A DNA stretch of 64,000 bases from Lasiosphaeris hirsuta (lineage: Eukaryota; Ascomycota; Sordariomycetes; Sordariales; Lasiosphaeriaceae), in the NCBI GenBank assembly GCA_030549175.1, contig JAUKUA010000004.1, positions 3,596,001 to 3,660,000 on the forward strand. The letters are read 5' to 3'. Positions 12,803-23,691 of the stretch are shown here, in pieces. Position 1 is the stretch's first letter. Every line of letters begins with the position of its first letter. The notes beneath the pieces are model-generated. The model was not told the origin of the DNA, made no database searches, and was given only the letters and a program-made list of their open reading frames with translations. Both the position numbers and the translations under genes were made by a program.

Positions 12803-15800
12803 CTAAACAACAATCGAATGTGGGGGCTGTTCTCCCTCTGGGATGCCGGGCTCAACGTAATTGCGCCACTCAAACACGCGGCTTAGGCCCCTGCCTGGCC
12901 CCGCCAATCCGGCCAGTACTGATGGTCTTGGTAGCTCGTGTCGATGTTCACGCGTGGCCTGCGGTGGCGGCCTTCGCCGGACCGACGGTGCGTGCGGCGA
13001 TCCCGCGCCGGACGTCTCTTTGTCGTATCTGGTCAGCCCGGAAGTGAAAGGACGTTCGGAGGTTCTTGGGCCTCTGTTGGCGGGGGGATATACCTCCTCC
13101 TCCATCATGTGCCTCCTCATCACGGGTGCCGCGGGTGGCGGTACCGGTGCCATCGGCATGGGAGGGCCCATTGCCGCGTGAGCAGCCCCATGTGAAGGTG
13201 GCGGTTGCGGGGGCACCATTCTCATCGGACTCAGCGGTCCAACCGGAGCCACGGGGGCGAGCGCGCCCATCATGGCGGGCGAATTCTGTCGGGACTCAGC
13301 GTTGAATCGGTCTGCGAGCCGTCGTTCCATCGAGGTGTTGCGGCGTGGGTCTGGGCTCTGATTCCGCCGTCTATCAGGCGTCTGGGCGCGCTTCCTATCG
13401 GGTGTATGCGCTCGTCGTCTCCTGGGGGAGGCACCCCTATGCGTATCCGGGGGTGAAGGCGCACGCTGTGTCGCCGGGGGGGACGGAGCTCGTCGTGTAT
13501 CGGGGGGTGAAGGGGCGCGCGACGGTGCGCGAGAGGGGGCCCTGGAGGCAGCACGTGACGCCGCCCGCGAGGGAAATCGGGAAGGGACTCGGCGAGTCTC
13601 GACCGACGGGCTTCGGTGCCTTTCAGGTGATGCATATACATGTCTCCCGAGAGAGCGAGAGCGCCATCTCTCGAGCGAGCGAGGCCTCCGTTCCGTGGAA
13701 CGGGCACGCCACCTGTCGTCCATCTCAGGGGACTGAGGCCGAGAAGGAGCGCGCCAGAGCTCTCTCCCGCTTATGGACTGCGGCCGTGATTGAGCGGGCC
13801 GAGATTGCGATCGTGACCGAACGTGCCACCCATCAGGCGACTGAGGTCGTGACCGTGCGGGCCGTGACTGCGATCGCGAGGCGGCATGCCACCTGTCTGG
13901 TGATTGTGGCCGCGACTGCGCCGGCCGAGACTGCGACCGTGATCGTGTGTGCCATGCATCAGGCGACTGGGGTCGTGACTGTGCGGGCCGCGACTGCGAT
14001 CGCGAGCGGGCATGCCATCTATCTGGCGACTGAGGCCGTGAAGGGGTATGCAATCTGTCCGGGGAGACATAGCGCATAGTCCGAGCACGACTCACTCCGG
14101 GAACATAGTTCAGGCCGGAGATCGGCCCATCAAATGCAGAACGCGGCGGTGGCACGGCTGGGTGGTGCACCTGGGGTTCCCGGGGGACAATCACAGTTGC
14201 CGGCCGACGGCGGTATTCTTCAGCCATTGGTCGGCCCGGACGGCTCGGAGCATGGCTCTGCGTTTCAAGGTCCCTATGGCTCCTTTCTCGGCCATATTCG
14301 TCGTCCCTATCCCGGTCGGCGGGAAGCGCCGGGAAGGTTCGTGACTTACGACCAGGGCCAGGGCCAGGGTGGGGATGCGGATGCGGGTGCTGGTGCTGGG
14401 CATCGCGCCGTTCCTGCAAGCGGTGCAACATTACCTCTTCCTCGTAGCTTGACGGACGTGGGCGGACCGAGCCGGTTATGGGAGGGGGGCCGGCATCAGA
14501 ACGAAAGTCGCGAGGCGATGTCGGACCGGCATCAAACCGAGACCCGCCAGAAAAGGGATTTTGCCCCGCGAGTTCTCTGGTCGGGATGTCCCTCGGCATC
14601 TCCATATAGTCGGCTGTTTCACTGTCGACAGTTTCATTGAACCACTCACAGTCACAAGTTCTCCATTTGGAGCCGCAAATCATACAGAACTCGCCTCCGC
14701 AGCGGCTGTTTAGGCAACACATGTTAACAACAACCAAAGCACGACGAGCGGTATGCAAGGGATCATACCATTTCATGTGATTGCAACCTTCCTTAAGCTC
14801 GACCATAGCGTTGCACCGGTAGCAGCGTTGCCAGCCCTCGCGCTTGGCCTGCTCGAGGAACTGGTCCGTCTCGGGATCACGGGGGCAGGGTCTCGGGTAG
14901 TGCCACTTGCCGTTGCAGTCGAGGCAGACTTTGGTCTTGCAGTTACCGCACCGAGCATTACCCTCTTCGTGGCGAATATTCTCGGGTCTGATCCATTCGC
15001 CGCAGCGGCGCGAGGGACAGTACAGGCGGTTCCGGGTCGTGTACTCGGCAAACTTCCTGTTCCAGGTCCGCTTGAAGTCGCCGTCGAACAGCTTCTCGAC
15101 ATGCTTGACCGGGATGGATTCGGTGCAGCACCTCGGGGGCATGTGCTGCGGATCCGTAAGGGAGAGTCTAAAGTTACGCTTCAGACACTTGTTGCACATG
15201 TGGTGACCACACTTGAGTTTGGCTGTCTTGTGGATCGGCTTATCGTTTTCCATGCACACGACACACGCAACGCTACAAAGGCAGTCAGGACAATGCTTGG
15301 CTGCACGGGAATCGGTGGAGACGAACAATCTTGGGGGTTTATCCGGCGCCGACTGGAGCGGGAAGCTGAAAGCCTCATACGTGGAACGCCTGGTAGACGA
15401 GCCCAAACTGTGGGTTGAGGCCATATGGGATCCTCCCGTGGTGTTTGCCCTCCTGATGGACGGAGCTTTGGGGACAGGACCTTCGGGCTCGTAGTAGCCC
15501 CTCGTCAGCCTAGCAGACGCATTAGCGTATCCAAACTGTTGCAGCAGGTCAACCTGGCGCGTACCTTTTGGAGCGAGGTCGGTCGTCCTCGACGACACTC
15601 TCTTCTCGGTAGTCCTCCGGGGGTCGCCGATAGGGGTCCCGTTTCTGAGAGGAGTGATGGGAAGGCTGGCGGGAATGCTGGCGGGAAGGCTGGCGGGACG
15701 GCGCACGGGATGGCTGGTGGTGTGAAGAGGGCGGGCGCGAGGGTGACCGGCGACGGCTGTACGATGGTCCATGTTTTGATTCTCGCTCGACGATATCCTC

Positions 15801-16172
15801 CTCCTCATATATGACCTCCTCCCGGTTCCGGTTCAAGCGTTCGTGCATTGAGCTGCGGGCTCCCTTGTCGTGAGGCGGGTGGATGACCCTCTCATCGTCC
15901 GAATCGACAGTGACGTCGGTCTCGTACTCGGACTCAGACACGGATGTCCTAGGAGAACGCTTGGAGCCGGGAGTGGACCGGTAGGGATAGGCCGACCTCG
16001 GGCTGAGGTCACGGCGTGAGCCGCTGCGGCGGCTTTCGGACCTCGTCCGTGGCGGTGGCTCCTCGTCGTCGTCGTCGTCTTCGTCCTCGTAGACGTAGGT
16101 GGGGCGGGGGTAGTTGTGTGGAGCGGTGTTGGCCCTCCCCAGCACGGGCACAGAGGCGTTGGGCACACGCAT
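12803..16172 (-). CDS. RING-IBR-RING (RBR) E3 ubiquitin ligase-like protein with Arg/Ser-rich repeat tail
   Basis: Probable RBR-type ubiquitin ligase. Exons 16172-15565, 15509-14769 and 14705-12803 join to 1083 aa. The acidic/basic N-terminal third is disordered. RING1 lies at about residues 280-330 (CVVCMENDKPIH, CGHHMCNKCLKRNF). The IBR follows (LYCPSRRCGEWI, CGNCKTKVCLDCNGKWH). RING2 is CYRCNAMVELKEGCNHM then KCRCGGEFCMICGSKW. The Cys in EGCNHM sits where RBR enzymes such as HHARI carry the catalytic Cys, so activity is plausible. The C-terminal half is low complexity: 21-aa repeats, then SRAPSRAPSRAPS and Pro/Met-rich stretches. Intron 1 has a GCTAATG branch site. The start is uncertain: a coding-like frame (TPSRPSFSPSQRE) runs upstream of the ATG at 16172, so a further 5' exon is possible. 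Substrate is unknown. Confidence 0.85.
13780..14035 (-). repeat. Four coding 63-bp repeats in the RBR gene
   Basis: Four near-perfect 21-residue units of the form SPDxWHxRSRSQSRPAQSRPQ lie head to tail. They are visible as GACTG(C/A)G(A/G)... periodicity in the DNA. Degenerate relatives flank them. The unit is Arg/Ser-rich with repeated SP and RSxS motifs, so it is a likely disordered, phosphorylatable region. Copy number may vary between strains. Confidence 0.8.
14706..14768 (-). other. In-frame, stop-free 63-nt intron inside RING2
   Basis: The intron begins GTATGATCCC, contains GTTAAC and ends CTAAACAG. Removing it restores the RING2 consensus (EGCNHMKCRCGGEFC). Its length is 21 codons and it has no stop, so retained message would insert 21 residues right after the catalytic-Cys motif. 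Confidence 0.8.
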
Positions 16173-16750
16173 TTCCCGCTGAGAGGGTGAGAACGACGGC
16201 CGCGAAGGCGTCGTCGTGTCTCGACGTCGTGCTACGACGTTGGGGGTTTTGTTCGGCGTCGAGGCGGGGCTGGGGCAGGGGAGAAGAGAGGGGTGTGGTT
16301 GTTGTTATTGCCAGCGCTGGTGATGCTGGGGAAACGACGCTTTGACGCTTTGACATCTGAAGACTCTATATCTCCACAACGCCTGCCCGATGAGGCGACG
16401 GATGTGTGCGTCGCTCGCGGCTTCGTGGCCAATTGTTTTGTCGACGGGACGACGATTTGGCAGTGTGCTTGGGGCGTCTGGTGGTCCGACGGGCGCCCTA
16501 GAGGCCGTTCGTCGTTGCTATTGGCCCCTTAGTCAGCCTTGAGGCCACTGGCAGCAGTGGAGCGCGTCTTGGGAGTGTTGGAGCAGCGGACAGCAGTGAT
16601 CACACTAGGCAAGCAGTCACCGGGAGTGGACTGGTGGGTGGAGGGGGGGGATGCAGCAACGCAGCGATGCAGTTGACGGGGGTCGAGAGACGGCCAGATG
16701 GTTACCCGCGGTTGGCCACAACGCAGCGGGCTTGCTTCTCGTCCTGATCT

Positions 16751-16800
16751 GTCTGGCTCTGTCTGGCTCTGTCTGGCTCTGTCTGGCTCTGTCTGGCTCT
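16751..16800 (+). repeat. 10-bp tandem repeat, 5 perfect copies
   Basis: Five identical head-to-tail copies of GTCTGGCTCT, with a partial copy before and a decayed one after. Perfect identity suggests recent or unstable expansion. Confidence 0.95.
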
Positions 16801-17570
16801 CGTCTTGGCTGGGCCCGCAACATCTGCAAGTCCTGCAAGTGCCTCCGCGGCTCGCCGCCGTGATTGGGCTTGCAGAGCATCTGCTGCATGCCAGTCAATG
16901 CCAGCAAGCCCAGCACTACTGCGAAGTCTGCACCGTCTGAGAGCGCAGGCGTCGAGCAGATTCGCCCCGGTGCGCCCTGCATGCGGGCGGGAAAAGTTTT
17001 CAGGAGCCCGATAAATACCTGACAAGTCCGCAATCTTAGGATACAAAGTGCATTGGTTTGGGCATTGGGCGACGGCCAAGGGCGGCCTGAGCAGCGAGGG
17101 TCCCAGAGTCGGGGACGGGGGGGGGGGGGAGAGGCTGAGGGCTGAGAGCAAGGGGGACAAGAGACAAGGGCAGAAATGTTCTTCCGTCGGCAGAGGGACA
17201 AGACTCGAAGAGCGGTCGGGAGCGGATGACGGCCTGAAGAAGTCCCAAGTGCACATCAGGTGCAAATGGTGCGAATGGGAGGATGGGGATGGACACGATG
17301 GGACGGGGTGAGACGGGCTCACTGACCTGAATGGTTCGGCTAGTGTTTCCTGATGTTCCTGTCCCACTTCGACCGTCGCACAATCCCTCGAGACTTATCT
17401 GTTTCTTTCTCACCGCGCAGCTCTCTCTGACTGCGCCTGGAGCGGTCAAAGGGCGCAAATCGACAATCTTGGACCTTGGATGCTTGGCTAAAAACGGACT
17501 GCAGGTGATAGGTGATAACAGGAAAGTCGACGAAGCCCAATCGAAGCGAGCACGAATCTGAGACATCCAA

Positions 17571-17606
17571 CCCATGTGACGGCCCATGTGACGGCCCACG
17601 TGATGA
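17571..17606 (+). repeat. 12-bp tandem repeat, 3 copies
   Basis: CCCATGTGACGG appears twice exactly and a third time as CCCACGTGATGA. The third copy creates a CACGTG E-box. It may be regulatory or just a minisatellite. Confidence 0.8.
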
Positions 17607-18054
17607 CGGGCAGCGACAGCGACGACAACAATTGCGACGGCCTGGACAGTTGCGATAGTTGCGATAAACACGATAGACGCACGCACCCGCGATCAGAGAC
17701 GCAAGCTGGGCGCGCCTCAGGCATTTGAGCGAGCACGGCAGCACAGCACGGGTAGCAAGCCGTGCAAACTAGCGGGAACGGGAGCGCCAACAGGGAGATT
17801 CCCCGTAATCGGTCTTGGCGATCGGGCTCGGGCGTAGGCCCGACCAGCGACCACGGAACGGCAAGCACGGCGACAATGTGGGGGCCGAAAAGAAGCAAAC
17901 GGCTGAGCTGCAGGGGATGCGATGGGACAGAACGGCACTTTCCGTGCTTTCGACGACCGTGCTTGGGACATCCAAGATGTGTTCCATCTGTGGTTCCAGT
18001 GTCTGCGACATTCCACTTGTGTACCCCGTGTCTCCCCTCCCGTGTCACCGTCTC

Positions 18055-18066
18055 CCGCGCGCGCGC

Positions 18067-18099
<33 letters not shown>
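18055..18099 (+). repeat. (CG)n(GT)n alternating purine-pyrimidine tract
   Basis: About 15 nt of CG alternation runs straight into about 30 nt of GT alternation. The roughly 45-bp strictly alternating purine-pyrimidine run is of the kind that can adopt Z-DNA. Confidence 0.95.
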
Positions 18100-18100
<1 letters not shown>

Positions 18101-18863
18101 ACGCGGTATGTATGTACCACACACGTGCACCTGAGACAGTTCCACAGTGGATAGTGGGAACATTTGGAACCGCGCCACAGCACCTGTGCCACGACATAAG
18201 ATAAGATCGCCGGCCAGAGCCAACTTGGCACCGACCCCCGCTGCATCTTCTCACAAATCAGCCCCGATGTCCCCGACACCCGGCGCCGACTTATATACCG
18301 GGTGGCCCGTGCCCGCCTCTCCGAGCCGGTCACATTCTTGGGAGAACCGGGTCCCAAGCTCCAATGTCGGTTCGTAGACGGCCAATTTCGGTTCGCCTGG
18401 TCATATCAGGGGTCACCTCAGGTCTCTTCCCATGATATGTCGTGCAACGCACGAGTCCAAGAACCGAGCGATCCCGATTCCCAACCTCAAAATGTAGTGC
18501 GTCACGGCTTGATTTCGAACACAGATCCTGTTAGCCAATTTACTAGAAGGTCGCACGAGGTACCACAAACCCTAAGAATGGAAAAGCTCGCACTTCTCAT
18601 CTCGCATTTGTCCTACAGCAGGGTTGACAAAACCATCGGGGCCTGTCTCGTCCCAGCCCATTCAAAGCGCAAGTCCGGAATTGCCCGGGTTGAGCTCCTG
18701 GACCCAGCAGTAGTGCCAGCACGGAGACGATGCCGATAACAACCTGAGCCGAAAGCCCTAAATCAGGAGTCCAGGTCACCATGACCAGTGCCGAGTTCGA
18801 AATGTGTCAGTCTTTTCGCAGCTCGGCAGGCTGCAAGCGAGACGCTTCCTGCGCCTGTTGCTT

Positions 18864-18893
18864 GTACATACATACATACATACATACATACAT
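18864..18893 (+). repeat. (TACA)n tetranucleotide microsatellite
   Basis: Seven and a half perfect copies of TACA. Confidence 0.95.
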
Positions 18894-19528
18894 GAACGGC
18901 CTTGGTTACAGCTCCGCTCGTTTCTGTCCTCCCACCTGTCAGAAGACGCATCAAACTTAGTCGCCGTTCCACACATGAGAAGGAAGGAAGGTGCCCTACC
19001 TGATTGGCGAGACCTTCCCTTATCCCCAACATCTCATTCACCCACAAATGAGACATATGCCTCATATGTGACTTGGGCCAGAGACACTTCAAACAAGTAA
19101 CAAGTAGACAACATCGCCCATTTGCCCCTAACCCCTCGTAACGAGCTGGGAAAACTTGGTCTCGAACCGACCCCGCCGCCAAAAAGTCCCACCACCACAC
19201 TCCCGGCCCCGGCCTTCCCCAGACAGCTCATCTTGTGTAGGGTTGGTGGGTGGAGAGAATGACACGAAGCCTTGTCCCTCGCGCGGCAACAACTGTAAAT
19301 TGCCTAGCTGGCGCAAGCAACATCGTCACTCCGTGTATACCTTGTGCTACGTACTCACCACTGTACTTTTTACCACCACGCGAAGTACCGTCTGTTGAAC
19401 TTGTACATGCATATATATTTGGGGAACATTCCCGTGAGGCTAGTGTGCGAGAGCGGGCCATTGGCCCCCGGATCACGATCAGGTCCATCTTGACAACCCA
19501 ACTAAAACGAGCGCGATTTCCTACACAA

Positions 19529-19536
19529 GCGCGCGC

Positions 19537-19585
<49 letters not shown>
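19529..19585 (+). repeat. (GC)5-(AC)20-(AT)n alternating tract
   Basis: GCGCGCGCGC, an extra A, then about 20 AC units, then ATATATA. A second long alternating purine-pyrimidine tract, about 1.4 kb from the first and with the same GC-then-AC/GT composition. Confidence 0.95.
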
Positions 19586-20453
19586 CTACACACACACTAT
19601 TTGCACTGCAGAAAAGACTCAATCCAACAATAGACACGGATGAAACATATGTCAGCTCGATTGCTGTGTTTGACACACAACGTTTCCACGGCACATATTG
19701 CGAAAAGAAAGGCGTTCCATTGCCACCACCGCCTACCCCCGCCAAAATGATGTGCGCTTTGCTATTGCTGTATCCCAAGTTTCTATCCCGTCCATGAGTT
19801 CATTCATCAATCACCTAGTAGATAGGTAGGCAGCGTTACAAGCATACAAGTCCCAACCCCAACAATGCACCACCACCCAACCTAGGTAATGGAAACCAAA
19901 AGAAAAGATATAGGAATCAGCCAAATCAAATATGATACAGTTAAGAATCGAATTTTAGATACCCGTCCAAGAAAAGGCCCAAAGATACGACCCGAACCGC
20001 CAGCCAACCGGCTAATGACATGACAGGCTCTAACGCCACCACCCAACCGTACGCAACAAGAATCATTCATGGAAATAAAGTTACCAATCCAAGGGAGAAA
20101 GAGGAAGGAAGAGGGAAAGAGAACCACTCATTCTTTCCCCGACAGCAACAGCCAAGAAACCCTACAACTTGCTGCTCTCTGATCAACCCTCCTTTCCTCT
20201 CGCATTCTGTCGACGAGTAACCACAAACGGTCCAAAGGGTGACGGAGTGCGTCTTTCCACGGGCGCACACGCACGCACACACACCAAGCGCGCACAACCT
20301 AGAATGGTTGTCGCTCGAGAAGACGGATGTGGGGGAGGAAGGAGGGGTGAGAGGGGATAGGCGGTGCTTCGGGCCGCTGGTCCGCTTCCATGGACATTTG
20401 CAGCTATTCTACCCCAGCCCTCCCCCAAAACTCCCAGCCCCCAACCCCAAGGT

Positions 20454-20555
20454 AAATTTGAACTCGCGTCCCCAGGCTGCCGAACCAGAGGGCACAGAAA
20501 ACCACCGGTTACCCCAAGTTTTGTCCCGATTAGGGTACCACTGCACTAGCAAGAA
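20454..20555 (-). other. tRNA-like relic with A-box- and B-box-like sequences
   Basis: On the minus strand TAGTGCAGTGG (20548-20538) fits the internal A box of tRNA genes (as in Gln/His/Gly tRNAs). GAGTTCAAATTT (20465-20454) resembles a B box / T-loop. They are about 74 nt apart, too far for an intron-less tRNA. The putative acceptor halves (TTCTTGC and the bases after the T-loop) and the T-stem do not pair. It is therefore not a working tRNA as read. It could be a decayed tRNA, the head of a SINE, or chance. Confidence 0.25.
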
Positions 20556-21208
20556 TCCCGGCAGGCAGGCTGTTCAAGCGGAGTGCCTTAGTGCTCTTTC
20601 CATCCCCTCTTCAGTGCCAACTTGTCGTACTGAAGGCCATGCACACCGGTAGGAACTTTGGTAAATTGCCGGGGCTTGTTGACAAGTGTGCATTATCTCG
20701 CTGCGCTCGTCACAAACTCCCGGGTGTGAAAGCCGAACACGTGGGAACGGGCCGGGAACGTTTGCGCCATGATAACCGCATCGTATCGGAGTTCTTCGGG
20801 GGCACTTTCGGTCCCTTGCCCAGGCCGCCTTTCCAATTTTGGTTCGCATCGGTTGTTCCGGGGGGTATCATAGTAATCATAGTAAGCATCGCCCGCCTCT
20901 CTAGTGCATGTTGTGATAGTTAGCTAAGGCAACTTGCAACGTATCGCGGCGGTGCGGCTGGTTCTCAAAGTGTATCCCGGTGAAACGGTCGGTAATGTCT
21001 GCTCACCGCAGCAGCCCACATGCAGTTGCAGTAAGCGGAGTCGCAGTGCATGCCATTTTTTTTTTCTCTCTTCTCATAGTAGTAAAGAGAAGAGTATCTC
21101 GACTGTCCCCATAAGGCCTAAACCGCGGCCCCGTGCAGCTAGGCGAGAGCATGCAACTATGCGCGTGCATTCGGAATGTTGGCGACCCGGGCGGGCGTTT
21201 GTCGGTGC

Positions 21209-23691
21209 TCAACCGCTCAGGAACGTCCTGCGTCGAACTTCGGCCTCCTTAACAATCTCAGCCGAGAGACTCAGACTGGGTGAAAGCACAGAGTAGCGCT
21301 CAATCTCCATAACCACGTCGTTGATCATCTGGTCAATCATCTCACGGCGTGGAACTAGGCCGCAAAGAATGCTATTCAACGACGGCGACATCGTAGCACC
21401 CATGACCAGAAGAGTTTGTGAGACGATAGAAAGGGCGCCTTGCCACAGGTACGGCATGTGCCCGGCGTGACTGCGGCCAATTCGTTAGATTGGGTGAAGC
21501 TTATGACTAGGAAACGGTCCGCAGTTTGCAAGTGCAAAGCGGCGAGAGCCAATGAGAAGAGTAGGATGCAACTTACTGGGCAAGAATATGCTCTAGTTGC
21601 CGGATTGAGGCTTCCAGGCACTTGGTGCAGCTGTCCCGCACCGCGGGGTCCAATATCGCCTGTTCATTGTCTAGAACCGCGAGAATGTATGGGCGATAAA
21701 TAATGGTTCGGCACGCAAAGAAGCGCAGCCGCAGCACCGTCTGAACCGGGTCCGGGAGGGGGGCGCGAGTGAAGGGGAACTGTAGCGGAAGCGGCAGGTT
21801 CTCGTACCATTGTGTCAGCTGAAAGTCTAGCTCAGCGACCACGGGCTCGAGGCTAGTCGTCGACGCCATCGAGTCCTTGGAGTAGATAAGCTGGCTGACG
21901 CGGTTCAAGAGACGCCGCAATGCGATCTCGGCCAAGAAGTACCACAACTCATCGCGCCCAACGGCCTCCTGCTCGTCTCCTTCAAACCCGCACGGCAAGC
22001 CCACATTCTCCTCGAATGCGACAACGCCCGAATGTGGCAAGTCAAGCTCCGCCAACAAGTCGCTCTCGAACAGGAGCGCGTTCCAGTATATCCTCTCGCT
22101 CAGCTCCCTCTGATCGGTAGGGACCCGATTGGGTGTCATCAAGAGCAGCTGCAGCTTGGTGCTCGTCGTGCAAAGCAAGTTCCATGCCTCGAGAGGCCGA
22201 ACGAGGTAGAAGAGATAGGCGGCTGCAAGTAAGTGGCACTGGGCTGCAAGTACGCTGTTGGACGTCATCATTCCCGGCAGCAAGGCCCAAGCAGCTGTAA
22301 AGTACTGAAGGCCCGGAGGATCCTCATGCGGCACGATCCGAGATATGCTGCCCCTCAGACTTGCTTGGCCAAGAGACAGCACGAGAAGCACAATGCAGCT
22401 CTCTGGGCCTTCCCTAAAACCGTTGGAAAGAGCGATGCGATAGTGACTCCGCCATGTATATGGGTTGACGCAGGCGTACCAAATGTTTACGCGTTCAAAG
22501 TAGGCTTCGATGTAGGCATTCGTGTTGGACAGATCAACGCAGGGTGTCTTTGTGAGCGAGTGCAACGGCTCGCGCGCCATCTCGAGTTGCAACAAGATCT
22601 GGGGGTCGTACGGACGTGCCACAAGGTCTCGAATCATGGGCCATTGCAGCAGATGCAGAGCCGCATTCGTGTGAACCTTGGGCATGGTCGAGATGTTGTT
22701 GGACGTTGCGGACCACGTCCCCAGCCCACCGCTGGGAATTACTGAAGTAAAGCCTGTTGCATTCTGCATCAGTAGGTTATCGCCGCTCAGACCGGTCCCA
22801 TTGCTCATGTTTGGCGAGTCGTGAGACAGCCCATTGGATTGGTGGCCGACCATGTTCATCTGAAGCAAGCTCTCGATGCGGTTGAGCCGCTCCAGTATGA
22901 GTTTGTCGCCGGCATCAAGTTTGATGCCGGGTTCGCGGTAGATACACTCGGCGCCTAGTTCAGTACACAGCTTGCATTTGGGCTTTGTCCCATCGCACCG
23001 CGACTTCCTCGAGCGGCAGACCTCGCACTACATGAGGAGACTTGGGTCAGCATCTTGGTCGGCACACGGCCGGGCCGGCCGGGCCAGGGTTTCTGCGGAC
23101 TCAACCTACCGCAATGGTGGCCCTCCGCCTGGGATAGTCGACGCCTGCATCTGTGTTTCTCCTCTTCAACGGATTGATGCCCTCATCGCTCGGGGCCTTC
23201 TGGAGTCCGTTAGAAACGTTCTCTGGGCGGTTCTCGGATGACTGCGACAGATTCCGAGCCTTCTGAGCGGAGCCGAGGATGCCCTCCCGGCTGAAGCTCG
23301 GGGTCCGGGCCGATTTAAGGGAGGTAGGTGACTTGAGCGAGTGCACTCCGTTGGAGGAGGCGACAAGCAGGGGCGAGGGGATCTCGATGGAGAAGTCTCG
23401 GTTCGGCAGGGGGAATTGCCTTACAAGATGGGCGCTGGAGGTTGCCGTCATGGTGCCCGTCGCGGAGAGGGGGGAGTCGCCGTTGGACGACGGCGACATA
23501 CTGCGTCGTTCAGACTGCCCGTACGGCTCGTATTGCTCGTACGGGACAGGCTGAGTAGTGACGAGAGACAGGGCGGCGGTTGCACGGGCTCCCGAGAGGA
23601 GCGAAGGCCTCGCCGGGCGAGTGTACGGCAGCAGCTGGGTCGGATGGTCTCGTCTCGTCCCAATCAGGCCGTGGCTGGCGACGGGAGCCAC
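21209..23691 (-). CDS. Zn(II)2Cys6 transcription factor with fungal-specific middle homology domain
   Basis: DNA-binding regulator of the Gal4 class. Exons 23691-23110, 23027-21577 and 21470-21209 join in phase (764 aa as delimited). The zinc cluster is rebuilt across the first intron: ATIACEVCRSRKSRC then DGTKPKCKLCTELGAEC, with all six Cys present and a coiled linker KLILERLNRIESLLQM after it. The fungal transcription factor domain follows (VNIWYACVNPYTWRSHYR, LARSLLVLS-like helices, LSERIYWNALLFESDLL, ENLPLPLQFPF). The last exon ends in a conserved helical tail. Intron 2 has a TCTAACG branch site. The 5' end is unsolved: the frame at 23691 opens on GTG after an in-frame stop, so a 3' splice site (GCTGCAG) and an upstream exon with the true ATG are expected. 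It has very long intergenic DNA on both sides. Target genes are unknown. Confidence 0.85.

Larger units (their letters stand above)
16173..21208. other. Long gene-poor region with microsatellites
   Basis: About 5 kb in which I can support no protein gene. The long open frames here (16.6-18.4 kb) are GC-driven or run through dinucleotide repeats and encode Thr-His-like strings. It contains several simple repeats and a tRNA-like relic, listed separately. The part next to 16172 should include the RBR promoter and perhaps a further 5' exon. The part near 21208 lies downstream of the transcription factor gene. Confidence 0.5.

Noticed and set aside
14753..15418. 221-codon plus-strand frame opposite the RBR domains
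   Set aside because: Antisense shadow of the Cys-rich RING region.
17488..18357. 289-codon minus-strand open frame
   Set aside because: Runs through the GT dinucleotide tract, giving a poly Thr-His string; composition is that of GC-rich non-coding DNA.
18055..19585. Possible CRISPR-like or telomeric array
   Set aside because: The repeats are simple dinucleotides without spacers, and no telomere-type TTAGGG repeats occur.
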